Of a stretch of DNA of 64,000 bases, positions 35,335 to 48,118 are shown one piece after another. A model generated the notes under the pieces. It was given only the letters and a program-made list of their open reading frames with translations. It did no database searches and was not told the origin of the DNA. The stretch's first letter is position 1; each line of letters starts with the position of its first letter. The translations under genes and the position numbers were made by a program. The stretch comes from Purshia tridentata (Eukaryota > Streptophyta > Magnoliopsida > Rosales > Rosaceae): NCBI GenBank assembly GCA_003254885.1, contig QANT01008984.1, positions 30,472-94,471 on the forward strand, read 5' to 3'.

Positions 35335-38300
35335 TCGATCCATCGATCGATATTGAATTTTAAGGGGTTTGAGAATTAATTAAAATTAATTTTCATTAGT
35401 TGATGATCATGATGAACAACAGCTAGCTTTGTTCTAGATCTAGACTTTGACAGCATGTGCTTTTGTTTGGTTTTCTTCTTTTCTTGGTTGTTTTGGGAAA
35501 GAAGAAAAAGACGAGTAATTGTCTTCTCTTTGTACTCATCTGATCACCATCTACAACTGCCTTTTGGAAGTAACCAAAGCGCTTTGTTGGGTGTCACTGT
35601 TTGCATGCCATGTATGCTTTTGACTAGTACTACTTGTTGAATCGAAGCTTTTAGGTTAAAAGCGGGAAGCTAAGCCATGTGGACGCTGAAGTCCACGCAC
35701 CTACATATTCTTCTTCTTCTCACTGATCGATTTTCTTGCATTAATTTCAAATTGGAAAAGGGATCGAAGGGTCCGTCCTTTAGCGCCAATGTCAAAAATT
35801 TATATTATATAATTCCACCACTTACATGACTTTCATAAAAGTACCTTATCATTATCATTCATTATTAACAGACATGCATGAATTATTATTTGTTTTCCAT
35901 CATTGCCTTACTATTTGTTTTTAAATTTTTTATTTTTTAAATTGGGTAGTGCATGTTTGGTGGGATAGCTATCATTTGTTAACTATAGCGCTGAGATTAG
36001 CTAGAAGGGGGAAAAAGAAAAAAAGGCAGCTAGATCATGTGTGCAATTTTAAATAGACGTACAGATCGATATTTTTATCTCTCAATTATCATTGAATTTT
36101 ACCATTTTGAGATAGAAAGATCAATCAGATAATGAAAATAGTATAAAGAATTCTAATAGATTAATAGTTAATATTTACAAACTAGTAACCCCGTGAGCTC
36201 GAGTACATATGATGTGTGGGTGGGTGGGTACAAGTGGTAGATCTTTTACTTAAATTTGGCAAAAGAAAGTAAAAAAAAAAAACTGTAAAGATAAGGTATA
36301 CTGTAAAAACCGTGAAAATAGTAAAATTTGCAAAATTAAATATGCTGAATTATGGGGTTTGATCGAGGACCATATATGGCCAATATTCTTAGCGGTGGGT
36401 AGTCAATCGTATGTTTTTTCAATACTGTCGATCACGATTCACAACAAAGTTTTTCCTATGCATGCATGCAACAACTTTTGAATAGACTAGAGAGAGTGCT
36501 AATTACGATATATTGCAACTGATTAACTGATATAATTAACAAGATTATGTTAGATATCCCATATCCGATTTATACAACTACGTGGAGGATCTTGGATGAT
36601 CTTGATGGGCCATGTAATTACAATCATCCATGTTTATTTCTCACAGTTGACTACTTGGCCATGCCAAATTGCCAATAAACATGGCTTAATATATGCATCA
36701 AAGTGAGGAATTAATGTTTTTTTTTCTTTTTTTTATCGATCGACCCAGATGCAAGTTTAAATCAGGATATCCCAAGCAATACAGAGACTGGTAATTAAAG
36801 TCCCACCATCACAGTCGAACCTTTCACAAGTCTTAACAATGTATATATATATATGAAGCTTATTCCAGATTTCACTTCACTGCGGGTGATCGACGACATG
36901 TCGCATTTGCTGACAATTAATTGGGATATTTCATGCATATATGTAATTGTCAGACCCAAAATAGCTCGCTGCTAGCCACATACAATGAAATGTAAAGGAA
37001 TTAATTTCTGATCATGAGCAGTATGAATGTGGTAATGTATTCAGTCCAAGCATGACCGCATAAATTGACTTGAAGGTCATGCATTGATTATTGTTTACTG
37101 ATGATTGATCCAAAATGTTTCATGCATGTTCCACAAATTTGACTAAGTGTCACTGAGATACAAATCATTAAGGTAACTATTTGTCGATGGTCATACAAAT
37201 CATTATGGTTTATTTATACTTACACTAATGATTTTTAATATTAATTAACTGTCATTCATGTACGCATATGATAATTTAAGTAAATTATTACTATCATATA
37301 TATCATCATGTCACATAATATTACTATCACCCAAAATAATTTCTCTTATATATTCATGCATGATATCATTGCATGGGATTTGAATTCTCTCCTAACCTTC
37401 CTAATTTTCAAAAATTTAGCTAATTTTTTATATTATAAAATGACAATGGCCATTATAATAATTAAGGGGGATTATAACTTCTTTTTCTCCAAAATAAGGT
37501 CTTCCACTATGCTGTCGGATAGTGAAAGCCAAAAGGCATATTGGATTTCAGTTTGGCATTTTTCTGCCACTATGGGCCGGAAATATAACTAATGGTATAA
37601 CTAATGATATAATTTTCATAAATTATAAATTATAAATCATTTAATCCATAATAGGCATAATTTAATTAGATACAAAATTCTGATACTTAAATATGAGTAT
37701 CAGCATTATAGTGAAACTGATACTCAAAAGACACTATTCACACACCCAAAATGACATTTGGCTATCAAAATATGGCTTTGCCATAGTAGAAGGCCTAACA
37801 AACGTGAATTTAACAATTTCACTTGGCCTTTAATTTTCTCTTCGTCTCCTCATGCTTGGCTGGCATAATTATTCTTTTCCCGGTAAGGTCGATCTCTCTC
37901 CTTATCTCTCATATATTTTTGCAAAGCTCTATGTTTTATCCTCACATTTCAGTTGCCTTTAATTTAGTATGAATGTTTGTAATGGAACCAGGTATCATAA
38001 TAAATTTAGCCTTTGTTTTTTTTGTTTCAACTCCGTGACTTAGTTTCCTCTGCAAAGTTTGCAAAGTTTATTGTTTGATAAACAAAAAAAAAAAAGGAAA
38101 ATATCTCTCCTATAGACTACAGTAACAAAAACTTTTTGAAGAATCCAGTCATCAATTTCGATAATTCTTGCCTTATACTTCTTATGATGAAAACGAGTCA
38201 CAGAACGGCGGGAAGAATAGATAAAAAGTGGGCTTTCAGTTTGAACTTTGAAGCAAAGAAAAGCTGATGGAGAACCCTTTTTGGTCCAAACCATTAATCT

Positions 38301-38586
38301 CCATTAAGATGCATTGGGCCCAACTGATACACAAATCTACAGGGGCTGGGTATATGAGCCTACTTTCTATGTATGGGCCTCTGCCAATTAAACAGTTATT
38401 ACAAAAGAGAAATCTCGTGCCTCGTGCGTTGTGCGTCGTCACGTGCCCTTTCCACTACGTCATACAGATTCCGCTGACCTTTGCAGGCTTAGCCGTTGAA
38501 AAACACTAAAAACAGATCAGACGGTCCGCGTTTGGTTTCCAAATAAAGCTAGGGTTTCGCAAGTCCCACAGTGTCACCGACGCGAC
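35335..38586. other. Spacer between WOX4 and PABP
   Basis: About 3.2 kb of AT-rich sequence holding the WOX4 3' region and the distal PABP promoter. Small frames (for example 37308-37592) have no family features. Nothing else is recognised. Confidence 0.45.
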
Positions 38587-38593
38587 TATATAA
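38315..38593 (+). promoter_or_regulatory. PABP promoter: site II-type motifs, telo-box, TATA
   Basis: TGGGCC motifs lie at 38315-38320 and 38374-38379, AGGGTTT (telo-box core) at 38551-38557, and TATATAA at 38587-38593. A second AGGGTTT sits in the leader at 38867-38873. Site II plus telo-box pairs are known from plant ribosomal and translation-factor genes, which fits the PABP that follows. Expected start of transcription is near 38618. Confidence 0.6.
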
Positions 38594-38659
38594 ACTGCGC
38601 TGTTACTTCTGAGCCGGTGCGGTGCAGTTTCAGTCTGCCCTCCTCACACTTAAAAACCC

Positions 38660-38929
38660 AAAAAAAAAAAATTTCAAATTGAGTCTCAGTTAGTCCGTCG
38701 TACCGGTTCGGATTTCGGACCTTATTATCCCCGTTTTGCCCCTCGCAACTCCTATATCCTCTCAAAAAACCAGAAAACTTCCACAAATTATCATTTGAGG
38801 TCTTTCGGCTTTGTATTTTCTGTCATTCCCGGTCCTTTTGAGTTTTCTTGTCTCGTTTATCTCACTAGGGTTTTTGCTTGAATAACAAGGGGAGAGGGAA
38901 GCCAAACAGAAAAATCATCAAAAAAAAAA
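38660..38929 (+). promoter_or_regulatory. Oligo(A) tracts in the PABP leader
   Basis: Twelve consecutive A at 38660-38671 and ten at 38920-38929 lie between the likely transcription start and the ATG at 38957. In animals an A-rich leader lets PABP bind its own mRNA and repress translation. The same role here is an inference. Confidence 0.5.
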
Positions 38930-38956
38930 CTTCCAGGGATTGTGATTTTTGGTGTG

Positions 38957-41900
38957 ATGGCTCAGATTCAAGTTCAGCACCAGACTCCGGTTGCCGGACC
39001 CAATGGCGTGACGGCTAACTCAGGCGGTCCTCCCCAGTTTGTGTCCACGTCGCTGTACGTTGGGGATCTGGACCAAAATGTGACCGACTCGCAGCTCTAC
39101 GATCTGTTCAACCAGGTCGGCCAGGTCGTGTCGGTGAGGGTCTGTAGGGATTTGAGTACTCGCCGATCTCTCGGCTATGGTTATGTCAACTATAGCAACC
39201 CGCCAGATGGTAAGCCTTCTCATTAATTTCATTGTTTTTTTAATTATGTATTTTTAGGTATTATCTGGATAATGTTTCCCTAATTGCTTAAATTAACATT
39301 TAAATTGGCATAAGCGCAATTTGCATGTTGGAGTAGTTTTCTTTACTAAGAATTTTTTAAAAATTAATTGGCTGCTTTGGTTGCTTAGTGGAAATGATTT
39401 GTTGAATTTACGGTATTTATCATTAGAGAATTTACGTTGGCTGAACTTAGAAATCTGAGAATTTATTTTAAGTGAGGGTGGTGAACCGCACATTTAGAAA
39501 AAGGTTAATGCTTTGGTTATTGTCATTTGTTATGGCAACATAGGTGTATTTTTTTTAAGTTGGCCAAAGCTTTGCTGTCTGGAGTGTGTGTTTGTATGTG
39601 TGTGTTTTGGAGCTTTTATTTTGAGTTTAGACAAGTTTCATTTACATGATTATTTTCTATGCATAATTTCACACACACAACTTCTGGCACATATACACGC
39701 ATATACACGCATATACATTGTACCCATTTCTATTTGAATCATTGTTTCTTTTTGACTATGCAGCTGCGAGGGCACTAGATGTACTGAACTTTACTCCACT
39801 GAACAACAAATCTATCAGAATTATGTATTCTCACCGGGACCCCAGTATTAGAAAGAGTGGGACCGGAAATATATTCATCAAGGTATCTATATTTTATTGG
39901 TATACTGGCTGGTATTCCTTTTCTCTCCTTGAAGTATGGTGTTTTTGTATGTAAGTTTTTGGCCTTTACTTTGTCTTTTCACATGAATGCAGAATCTGGA
40001 CAAGGCAATTGACCACAAGGCATTGCATGATACATTTTCTTCTTTCGGCAATATTCTTTCTTGCAAGATAGCAACTGATGCCACCGGCCAGTCCAAGGGC
40101 TATGGTTTTGTGCAATTTGATAATGAAGATGCTGCTCAGAATGCAATTGATAAGTTAAATGGCATGCTGATGAATGATAAACAAGTATTTGTAGGACCCT
40201 TTCTTCGCAAGCAGGAGAGAGATGGTGCTTGGAATAAGACAAAGTTTAACAATGTCTATGTGAAAAATATATCAGAATCTACAACAGATGATGATTTGAA
40301 GAACATTTTTGGTGAACATGGAACAATTACCAGTGCTGTGGTGATGAGGGATGGGGATGGTAAATCAAGGTGTTTTGGTTTTGTCAATTTTGAGAGTGCA
40401 GATGATGCTGCAAAAGCTGTTGAGTTTCTGAATGGAAAGAATTTTGATGATAAGGAGTGGTATGTTGGAAAGGCCCAAAAAAAGTATGAAAGAGAACTCG
40501 AACTGAAGGAGCGGTTTGAGCAGAGTATGAAGGAAGCTAGTGATAAATATCAAGGTGTCAATTTGTATATCAAGAACTTGGATGATAGCATTGGTGATGA
40601 AAAACTTAAGGAATTATTCTTAGAGTTTGGTACAGTTACTTCGTGCAAGGTCTGTGGAATATGTCCATTTATTTGAGAGTTTGCTTTCCAATTCATAACT
40701 TCCTCCCTTGGTGGCAGTATGCTGAAAACATATGTTTTCTTCTGATTTTACAGGTTATGCGTGATCCTGATGGTATTAGTAGAGGTTCTGGTTTCGTTGC
40801 TTTTTCAACTTCTGAAGAAGCATCTCGGGCTGTAAGTCTTTTTCACTTTGAGCTGATTTAAAGTAAGAAAATCAGAAAATTTGTGATCAAAGATTAACAT
40901 TTGTGATCTGCTTTAACTGTTTACTTTCAGCTTTCTGAGATGAATGGCAAAATGGTTGCCAGCAAGCCTCTTTATGTTGCACTTGCACAAAGGAAAGAAG
41001 AGAGAAGGGCAAGGCTGCAGGTATGACCAACTGGGAGTGTGGCCAAAAGTTTGATGGATCTTTGTCGTTTAATTTCTTTCTTTTTTATCCTTATGTTTAT
41101 ATATTTGTTAACAGGCTCAGTTTTCACAAATGAGACCAGTTGCTGTGGCACCTTCAATGGCTCCTCGTATGCCAATGTACCCTCCTGGTGCTCCAGGTCT
41201 AGGGCAACAATTTTTGTATGGGCAAGCACCTCCAGCTATAATTCCTCCACAAGTAAGTATTTATTGCATTTTCCATACATTTTTATTTTGCTCAATGGAT
41301 ATTTTTTAGTCCGGGACTATTTATTCCTTTATTTTTTTTTGGGGTAAAAAAGTTCTATACTCACATGTGTGCCATGTGAATAGTTTGATCAATTTTCAAA
41401 ATACACTCTTAGATGGGTTTATATTTGGAACTGTAAGCTTGTTGATCATATAGTCATTTGCTTGTTTGTTTTAAACTTGAAGTACTCGGGTTGAATATGA
41501 AGAGTAAAACATGCTGGTTTTTCAACAAGCTTCCTTTTTAAAAAATATTGTCTCAAATCTTTTTCTTTTCTAAATTATGTAGGCTGGATTTGGTTACCAA
41601 CAGCAACTTGTGCCTGGATTAAGGCCTGGTGGTGCTCCAATGCCAAACTTCTTTGTTCCAATGGTCCAGCAGGGTCAGCAGGGCCAACGCCCAGGAGGTC
41701 GACGTGGGGCTGGCCCTGTGCAACAAAACCAGCAGCCAGTGCCCATGATGCAGCAGCATGTCAGTTGAAAGATAAATCTTTCATTTTAATATGTTATTTT
41801 TTGTGCTCATGTTTTTTATGTTTCTTTTTCTTTTTCTTTCTCTTTCAGATGCTTCCTAGGGGACGTATGTATCGTTATCCACCTGGACGCAACATGCAGG

Positions 41901-42400
41901 AAGTTCCATTTTCTGGAGTTGCCAGTGGTATGCTTTCAGTCCCATATGATATGGGTGGCATGCCTATGCGCGATGCTGCAGGAGGACAAGGCATGCCTGT
42001 TCCCGCTTTGGCTACAGCCCTTGCAAACTCTACAACTGACCAGCAAAGGACGGTAAGCCCATTTTTTTTTGCACAATAATCAATGTGCTTTTACTGACAG
42101 TTGAGATACTTAGGATTTCCAACTTATTGATTGGTTTCTCTGAAAATGGGTGGGCAGATGCTTGGTGAAGCTTTATATCCTCTCGTCGACCTGCTGGAGC
42201 ATGACTCAGCAGCTAAGGTGACGGGCATGCTTCTGGAGATGGACCAGACTGAGGTCTTGCATTTGCTCGAGTCACCAGAGGCTTTGAAGGCAAAAGTTGC
42301 CGAGGCCATGGAGGTCCTGAGGAATGTTGCACAACAGCAGGCTAGCAGCACTGCTGATCAAATATCTTCACTGTCTCTGAGTGACAACCTTGTCTCCTGA
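38957..42400 (+). CDS. PAB2/4/8: Cytoplasmic poly(A)-binding protein (PAB2/4/8 type)
   Basis: Binds mRNA poly(A) tails and links them to eIF4G for translation and mRNA stability. Nine exons: 38957-39209, 39764-39882, 39993-40649, 40754-40831, 40931-41020, 41115-41252, 41583-41759, 41849-42052, 42158-42400. All are GT-AG and in phase; product 652 residues, typical for the family. Four RRMs start at about residues 32, 120, 210 and 313 (SLYVGDL, NIFIKNL, NVYVKNI, NLYIKNL as RNP2; GYGFVQF, CFGFVNF and GSGFVAF as RNP1). A Pro/Gln/Met-rich linker leads to the C-terminal MLLE domain with [10 protein letters not shown]. The start is the first ATG after an ATG-free leader of about 340 bases. Long internal Gln/Gly-rich segments and the four-RRM plus MLLE order exclude other RRM families. 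Which of PAB2, PAB4 or PAB8 it matches best cannot be settled here. Confidence 0.95.
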
Positions 42401-43388
42401 ATTTGAAAAGTGGCATCTGGTGTTGTTTCCGCTCAATGTGGAGAGACTTTAGTAGAACTTGCTGTTTTGATGTTTGATTGTAGCGTTTTTGAGAGTTGGA
42501 ACCTAGACTTGATTTTCTTTGTTTTTCCTGTATTCTTTTTTTGGTTGCGTAGGATTTTTGCTATTGCTACATTTGTTATGTTTTATGGTTTGGGTTAATT
42601 GACTTTAGATTAAATTCCTTCCAAACCTGTTTGGATTTTCATTTTTGCGTTATCCACTTCTCCAAATCTGTTTGGTTTTGCGTTATCCATTATTAAGAAA
42701 AAATTTCTTTTAATTGATCAGAAAAGTTGAAAACTTCATTGATGAACTTAGATGAAAAATAACTATATTCACAAAGAAAATTATCCTTTTTGTCCAAACA
42801 AAGAAAATTGATCTTAAACAATTTAGTCAGACCCGATCAATCCCTAAGCATTTGATCATTAATGAGTTAGAGGATACAGTGAAAGGCAACAAGGGAAGGG
42901 AGAGAGTCAACTATGCATGAAAGGTACGACTTATCGACCTTTTTGTTTGGTAAAAAGGAAAGGAATAAGAGAGAAAAAAATTATATACTTTCAGGCTTCA
43001 GCTCCATGTTTACAGACTACTTGGAGGATACATCATACATGTCCCCATGATACTTTTTTTTGTTTTGTCTACTCCCACCAATCTGTTCAAAGTTGATGGC
43101 TAAAGATATCAAAATCATCTCACTTTCTTTCTCTTTCCTTCATATCATGTATTTTGAGATTTTCTGACATAAAATGGTGACGGGAGGTCGTAACTCATTT
43201 GTTAGTTGATGACTGTGTCGTCTGGTCTTTACCTACGCCGGTGGGCCAATTCAACAAACATTAAACAATTACAAACTGAGTTGGAACACGCATTTCAGTT
43301 AATCGGTAGTAGGTGATAGGTATACATATAAAAACCAGAGCAGCTAGCCAAACACAACATCCCTCCATTTGTGTGGAAAATTGAGATA
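42401..43388. other. PABP 3' region and BAHD promoter
   Basis: No gene seen. TATAAAAA at 43327-43334 is placed correctly for a start about 30 bases upstream of the BAHD ATG. An AT-rich duplicated phrase (CTGTTTGG...TTTTGCGTTATCCA) occurs twice near 42630-42690. Confidence 0.5.
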
Positions 43389-44777
43389 ATGAATTCCCCT
43401 AGTGTCAAACACGTTTCAGAGTGCTTTGTCCAGCCACACTCTGCTTCCCAAGACTCAAAACAGCCCTTCTACTTCACACCATGGGATCTTGCCATGCTCT
43501 CTGTACACTACATCCAAAAGGGTCTTCTCTTTCCCAAACCTCAAGAAGCCATAGATGATCCAAACCATTTCATGACTGCTCTGTTGGGCAAACTCAAACA
43601 CTCCCTCTCCCTCGCTCTCACTCATTTCTACCCTCTTTCAGGTCGTCTTGTAACCAAGAAAGAAGAAGACCCACCTCTGTATTTGGTTCATGTAGACTGC
43701 ACCAACAGCCCTGGAGCCAAATTCATTCACGCAGCTCTGGACATGTCAATCTCTGACATCCTTTCCCCAATTGATGTCCCATTGGTGGTTCAGTCGTTTT
43801 TCGATCATGACAGAGCTGTCAACCATGATGGCCACACCATGTCTTTACTAACCATTCAGGTCACAGAACTTGTTGATGGCATTTTCATTGGGCTTTCCAT
43901 GAACCACAGCCTCGGAGATGGAACCTCTTACTGGCACTTCTTCAACACTTGGTCTGAGATCTTTCTTGCACAACAAGGAAATCACAGCATACCCAACATA
44001 CCCATCTCACGCCCCCCAGTCCTCAAACGCTGGTTTCCTGACAAAATTGGTCCCATAATCAGCCTCCCATTTACAAACCCAGATGAGTTCATTAGCCGAC
44101 CAGAAGCCCCAAAATTAAGGGAGAGATTCTTCCACTTCTCTTCAGATTCCATAGCCAAACTCAAAGCAAAAGCCAATGCAGAGTGTAAAACCAACAAAAT
44201 CTCTTCCTTTCAGTCCCTGTCTGCTCTTCTCTGGAGGACCATAACCCGGGCTCGCAAACAGCCTCCGAATCAAGCAATCAGTTGCAGATTGGCAGCCAAT
44301 AACAGAGCGAGACTCGACCCACCATTGTCTGCAAATTACTTTGGTAACTCAATTTACCCAATTCGATCAGAAGTCACCACAGCCGGTGAAGTTCTTGAAA
44401 ACGGGCTTGGGTGGGTAGCTTGGAAGCTGCATGAGGCTGTTGTAAACCACAACGACAAGTTGATTCATGGGTCTGTTGACTCCTGGCTGAAGTCGCCGGC
44501 CGTGTACAGATTGGATCAGGTGTTTGATCCGAACTGTGTGATGATGGGGAGCTCGCCGAGATTTGATATGTATGGAAATCAATTTGGGATGGGGAAAGCG
44601 GTGGCCCTGCGAAGTGGGTACGCCAACAAGTTTGATGGAAAAGTTTCGGCTTATCAGGAAAGGGAAGGAGGGAGCAGCGTAGACTTGGAGGTGTGTCTTC
44701 TACCGGATAATATGAGCGCTCTTGAGTGTGATATGGAGTTCATGGAATTTGCTTCTGTACCCCATTATGAGTTTTAG
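43389..44777 (+). CDS. BAHD acyltransferase, DCR/At3g50280-like group
   Basis: Cytosolic acyl-CoA-dependent acyltransferase family that decorates alcohols or amines, for example in cutin, phenolic or defence metabolism. A single exon of 462 residues; most of the family is 430-470. The catalytic HxxxD is intact as HSLGD (His173, Asp177) within MNHSLGDGTSYWHFF. The N-terminal TPWDLAMLSVHYIQKGLLFP segment and PLSGRLV are typical. The structural DFGWG motif reads QFGMG at 398-402, followed by GKAVALRSG. The closest recognisable group is the uncharacterised Arabidopsis acetyltransferases of the At3g50280/DCR/EPS1 type; the substrate is unknown. The upstream frame extends to 43371 without an ATG, so 43389 is the first Met. 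TATAAAAA lies 62 bases upstream. Confidence 0.9.
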   Translation: MNSPSVKHVSECFVQPHSASQDSKQPFYFTPWDLAMLSVHYIQKGLLFPKPQEAIDDPNHFMTALLGKLKHSLSLALTHFYPLSGRLVTKKEEDPPLYLVHVDCTNSPGAKFIHAALDMSISDILSPIDVPLVVQSFFDHDRAVNHDGHTMSLLTIQVTELVDGIFIGLSMNHSLGDGTSYWHFFNTWSEIFLAQQGNHSIPNIPISRPPVLKRWFPDKIGPIISLPFTNPDEFISRPEAPKLRERFFHFSSDSIAKLKAKANAECKTNKISSFQSLSALLWRTITRARKQPPNQAISCRLAANNRARLDPPLSANYFGNSIYPIRSEVTTAGEVLENGLGWVAWKLHEAVVNHNDKLIHGSVDSWLKSPAVYRLDQVFDPNCVMMGSSPRFDMYGNQFGMGKAVALRSGYANKFDGKVSAYQEREGGSSVDLEVCLLPDNMSALECDMEFMEFASVPHYEF

Positions 44778-45764
44778 TTACTCGTCTAAAAATAATAGTC
44801 GATTCGAATTTCGATGCTTGTGGTTGTGTCTGTGATTCTGTTGGGAAGATGATGATGATCCCTGATTTGGTCACAAATATTATAGGCCGAAAATATAAGT
44901 GTGTGATTCGCTTTGGATTTTTTTGTGAGTTTTGGTGTGTTCTTGGCCGGAATTGAGTGATAACCATGAAATCGGTGCGTTGACCGAAATCTGCCTGATT
45001 TCTTTTCTTTTTTTCTTTTTTTTGTGGCCGGAGTTCTTTTCTATGTTTATAGGACGGGACGGACTAAAACTTTCATTGTATGCTAAGTTAGAGACTGATG
45101 ATAAAATATGCATAATAATTAAAACTAAGAGCAATATAATAAAAGGGTTTTTAATGAACTAAAATATCATAAATGCAGTCATGAATTTATCAATCGCCTA
45201 TGACGAATTTGCAAGTTGACGCTACGGTGCCACCAGCGTAAGAATAACTTTTTGGATTCCGAAATCCGAATATTTTGACACGTGGCCATCGTACATCTGT
45301 CACCTCGTATAGCGTATCAATAAGCCCGACCAAATAAATTAAATTTATTATTCTCTCCGAATTTGGAAATCTCCATGTTCACACCACAAACTGAAATAGC
45401 AAGATCCTCCTCCAATCCAACGGCTCACACATACGAATCAGAACCCAAGGTTGACTACCAGTTGCCCCGTCAGCCTCTGCTTTGACTGTGTTAACCGCCA
45501 GTACTGTACTACGACTCGTTGTTTTCCATCGTCCATACACGTACTCCCCAATAAAAACATGGTGTTATCGGACGGTTGAAGTAGGCGGAGCACGTACACT
45601 GGAGTTGTACAATATCACCACGCTGGCAGAGAGAGTGGAGTGAAAGCTTCCGGGCCACGCCACATGAGCCCTCTTCATAAACCCCTTCACAGTCCCCAAA
45701 TTTCTACTCGTTAGCCCAAATCGCAAAAATCCGAAAACCTAAAGCTGACGATCCCTCATTCCAC
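44778..45764. other. BAHD 3' region and NAC promoter
   Basis: Spacer holding an ABRE-type CACGTGGC at 45279-45286 and several TTGAC W-box cores (near 44979, 45451 and 45481). No gene is seen. Confidence 0.5.
45279..45286. promoter_or_regulatory. ABRE/G-box upstream of the NAC gene
   Basis: CACGTGGC, a perfect YACGTGGC match, lies about 480 bases upstream of the NAC ATG. With nearby W-box cores it suggests stress or ABA control; this is inference only. Confidence 0.4.
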
Positions 45765-48118
45765 ATGGGAGATCCTAGAGTGGCGGCGACGTCGTTTTCG
45801 CTCCCTCCGGGTTGCCGATTCTACCCGTCGGAGGAGCAGCTCCTCTGCTACTACCTCTCCGGAAAGAACGCCAGCGCCACTGTCGACCAGCCCGCCAAAT
45901 CCGACGGCTACGATTTGATCAGAGAGCTGGACCTGTACGACCACGATCCCTTCGAGCTGCCGGACAATGCTTGCTACTCGTACGGCCACGGTGGGAGGAA
46001 GCGGCACTGGTACTGCTTCACGGTTAGGGTTATCAGGGAGAGGAAGGCGAAGAGCGGGTACTGGAAGAGGAAAGGGAGGGTTAGGGACGTGGTGGGCCGT
46101 GGAGGGAAGGTGGTGTTGGGCAAGAGGACCAGTTTCGTGTTTTATTTGGGGACTTCGCCAACCACCGCTGTACGCACCGATTGGGTGCTCTACCAGTACG
46201 CTCAGGTTGATCACGTTAAGGTAATTTTTCGTACGTTCTCAGCATTGACTCTTTCTTTTGGGCGAAAGCATTGCATTGACTTATTAGGCTTCGAAATTCT
46301 TGTTTTTGTTTTCTTCTTGGGTAATTTAGTTGTTGATTGTATGTGATATATATTCACGATTTTTGTTAATTACTGAAAGGGGAATTTTCTTTTTAATTTC
46401 CGAATATTTGATTTCAACGCATATATAGTATGTCTGATGAGAATTTTAGGTTTGTCTGCTCATTCGTTTAGTTATAAAAATTGCCTCATTAGAACCCTAG
46501 ATTTTTGCTTAACGCGAAATTTTGTTCTTCATAATTTCAATAATTTATCTAATAGCTTTGTGGGGATCAATATATTTATGTTGACTCTGTTTACTGGCCT
46601 TTAGAATTTCGATTTCTATTCTTGCTTGGAAAATTTTGGATGATTTGGGAGATGGACATTAAACAGGGTGAAGTGGCCAATTCTGTTGCCCAAACAACCA
46701 ACCATACTAGTTTTTTCTGAGAGCATGTCGAATTTGTGATTGGTGTTGAGTAACCATTGCGTCTTAAGTCATACTGTTGGTTTGCTCATTACCACACTCT
46801 ATTGTTTCTGTCCGTGTACAGGCTTCTTTTGTCCTGTGCCGAGTGTTTGTCAGATCTCATGGTGGAAATAGCGGGTCAGATAATGGTTTAAGTTGTTGTG
46901 CTGAAGTAAGCGGTTCCACAGTGCGCCACATTGGAATTCAGCATGATGGATTCGATGCTCCCCTTATAGTTGAAAAGGAAGTACATGTTGACAATTCTGT
47001 GCCTAGGAAGAATGAGACGCCAAAATCTCCAAGGAGACTGGGGAGTGAGGTAGATGATCGAATCATGACTGTGCCTGTTTCTATATCAAGCATTCAACCT
47101 AATGAACAGGTAATGTCTTTTATACAAATGCTCTTGCTACTTCAGTTATGCTACTATCACCATTTACTCATTTAAATGCCTGATATACTGTACTTCTACA
47201 ACAATAGAGTCGTATAAAAACTATTTGGTGCTAACAAATGGCTTGACTGTGATCCATTATGTTTTTTCTTCTTGGTCTTCACTATTTTTCCAGATCTAAA
47301 GTATATTCAATCCCCTTTCGTATTTTGTTTTTTTGTTTTTTCAATTGAATTCTTTCCATCATCCGCAGTGCTGTAAAAAATGAGTTTTCATTGCATAATT
47401 CCTTTCAGCATATGTATTGCACAGATTGAAATTTTTTCTAATGAATTGTTTGCACCTTTTTCTTTCTGTTACTGACACCAATTGCAGTCAAATACATCAC
47501 TGATACTCTGCCATCTTTCTTAGGAATTTTTTTGTAGTCTTCTTATTTTTGTACCTGTGTTTAGATTTGTTTAATCCGTACCTTTATAGGTTTAAATTAT
47601 TCAAAATTGAAGTTTCCTGATGGGAAACTATCTAAATGATTGCTTTCATTAGTGTCAGAAATTTTCTGATGCTTGTTTTATGATTGAAGGTTTGTAGTCA
47701 GAAATATCACATGATTCCAAACAGATGAAAACCGCAACAACCTTTGGTTGGAATTTTAACAATCTCAAAACTGTCATTTTGAAATCCTTATAGAGTGCCC
47801 CATTTTGTTATTATATCGTGTCACAAAATATTAAATTAATCACAGGTGGCTTTTTTGTATTAACTAGTTTAATATTGTGCTAAATATATATGATGGACAT
47901 TTCGTTTTATTGCTTGCTTAGTCCTCTCCTGTACTAAATTCTTATTTTTTCCTAAATTATATGGATTTCCTTCTGTGACATGGCTCATGGCTGGTGTGCA
48001 GGTGCCATCATCTGTGCTCGGTGGTAGTAATCCAATATTTCTTGATGCTTTTGCAACGAGGCATTTACTCTCCATTACAGAGGATGATTTCATAGAGTTG
48101 AATGATCTCATCGATTGA
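45765..48118 (+). CDS. Divergent NAC-domain transcription factor
   Basis: Exons 45765-46220, 46822-47109 and 48002-48118 (GT-AG) join to 286 residues. The NAC domain occupies about residues 12-162: subdomain A as LPPGCRFYPSEEQLLCYYL (usually LPPGFRFHPTDEEL), ELDLYDHDPFELP as subdomain B, RHWYCFTVR, then SGYWKRKGRVRDVV where most NACs have GYWKATG, TSFVFYLG...TDWVLYQYA as subdomain D, and SFVLCRVFVRS as subdomain E. The exon 1/exon 2 junction falls just before subdomain E, a usual intron site in NAC genes. The C-terminal half is short, ends in an acidic ITEDDFIELNDLID tail that could act as an activation motif, and has no transmembrane segment. The NAC fold is clear, but the subgroup is unknown and DNA-binding specificity may differ. 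Confidence 0.87.

Noticed and set aside
38040-38509. Small frames on both strands upstream of PABP
   Set aside because: They overlap the promoter with site II motifs, lack family similarity and have no codon bias.
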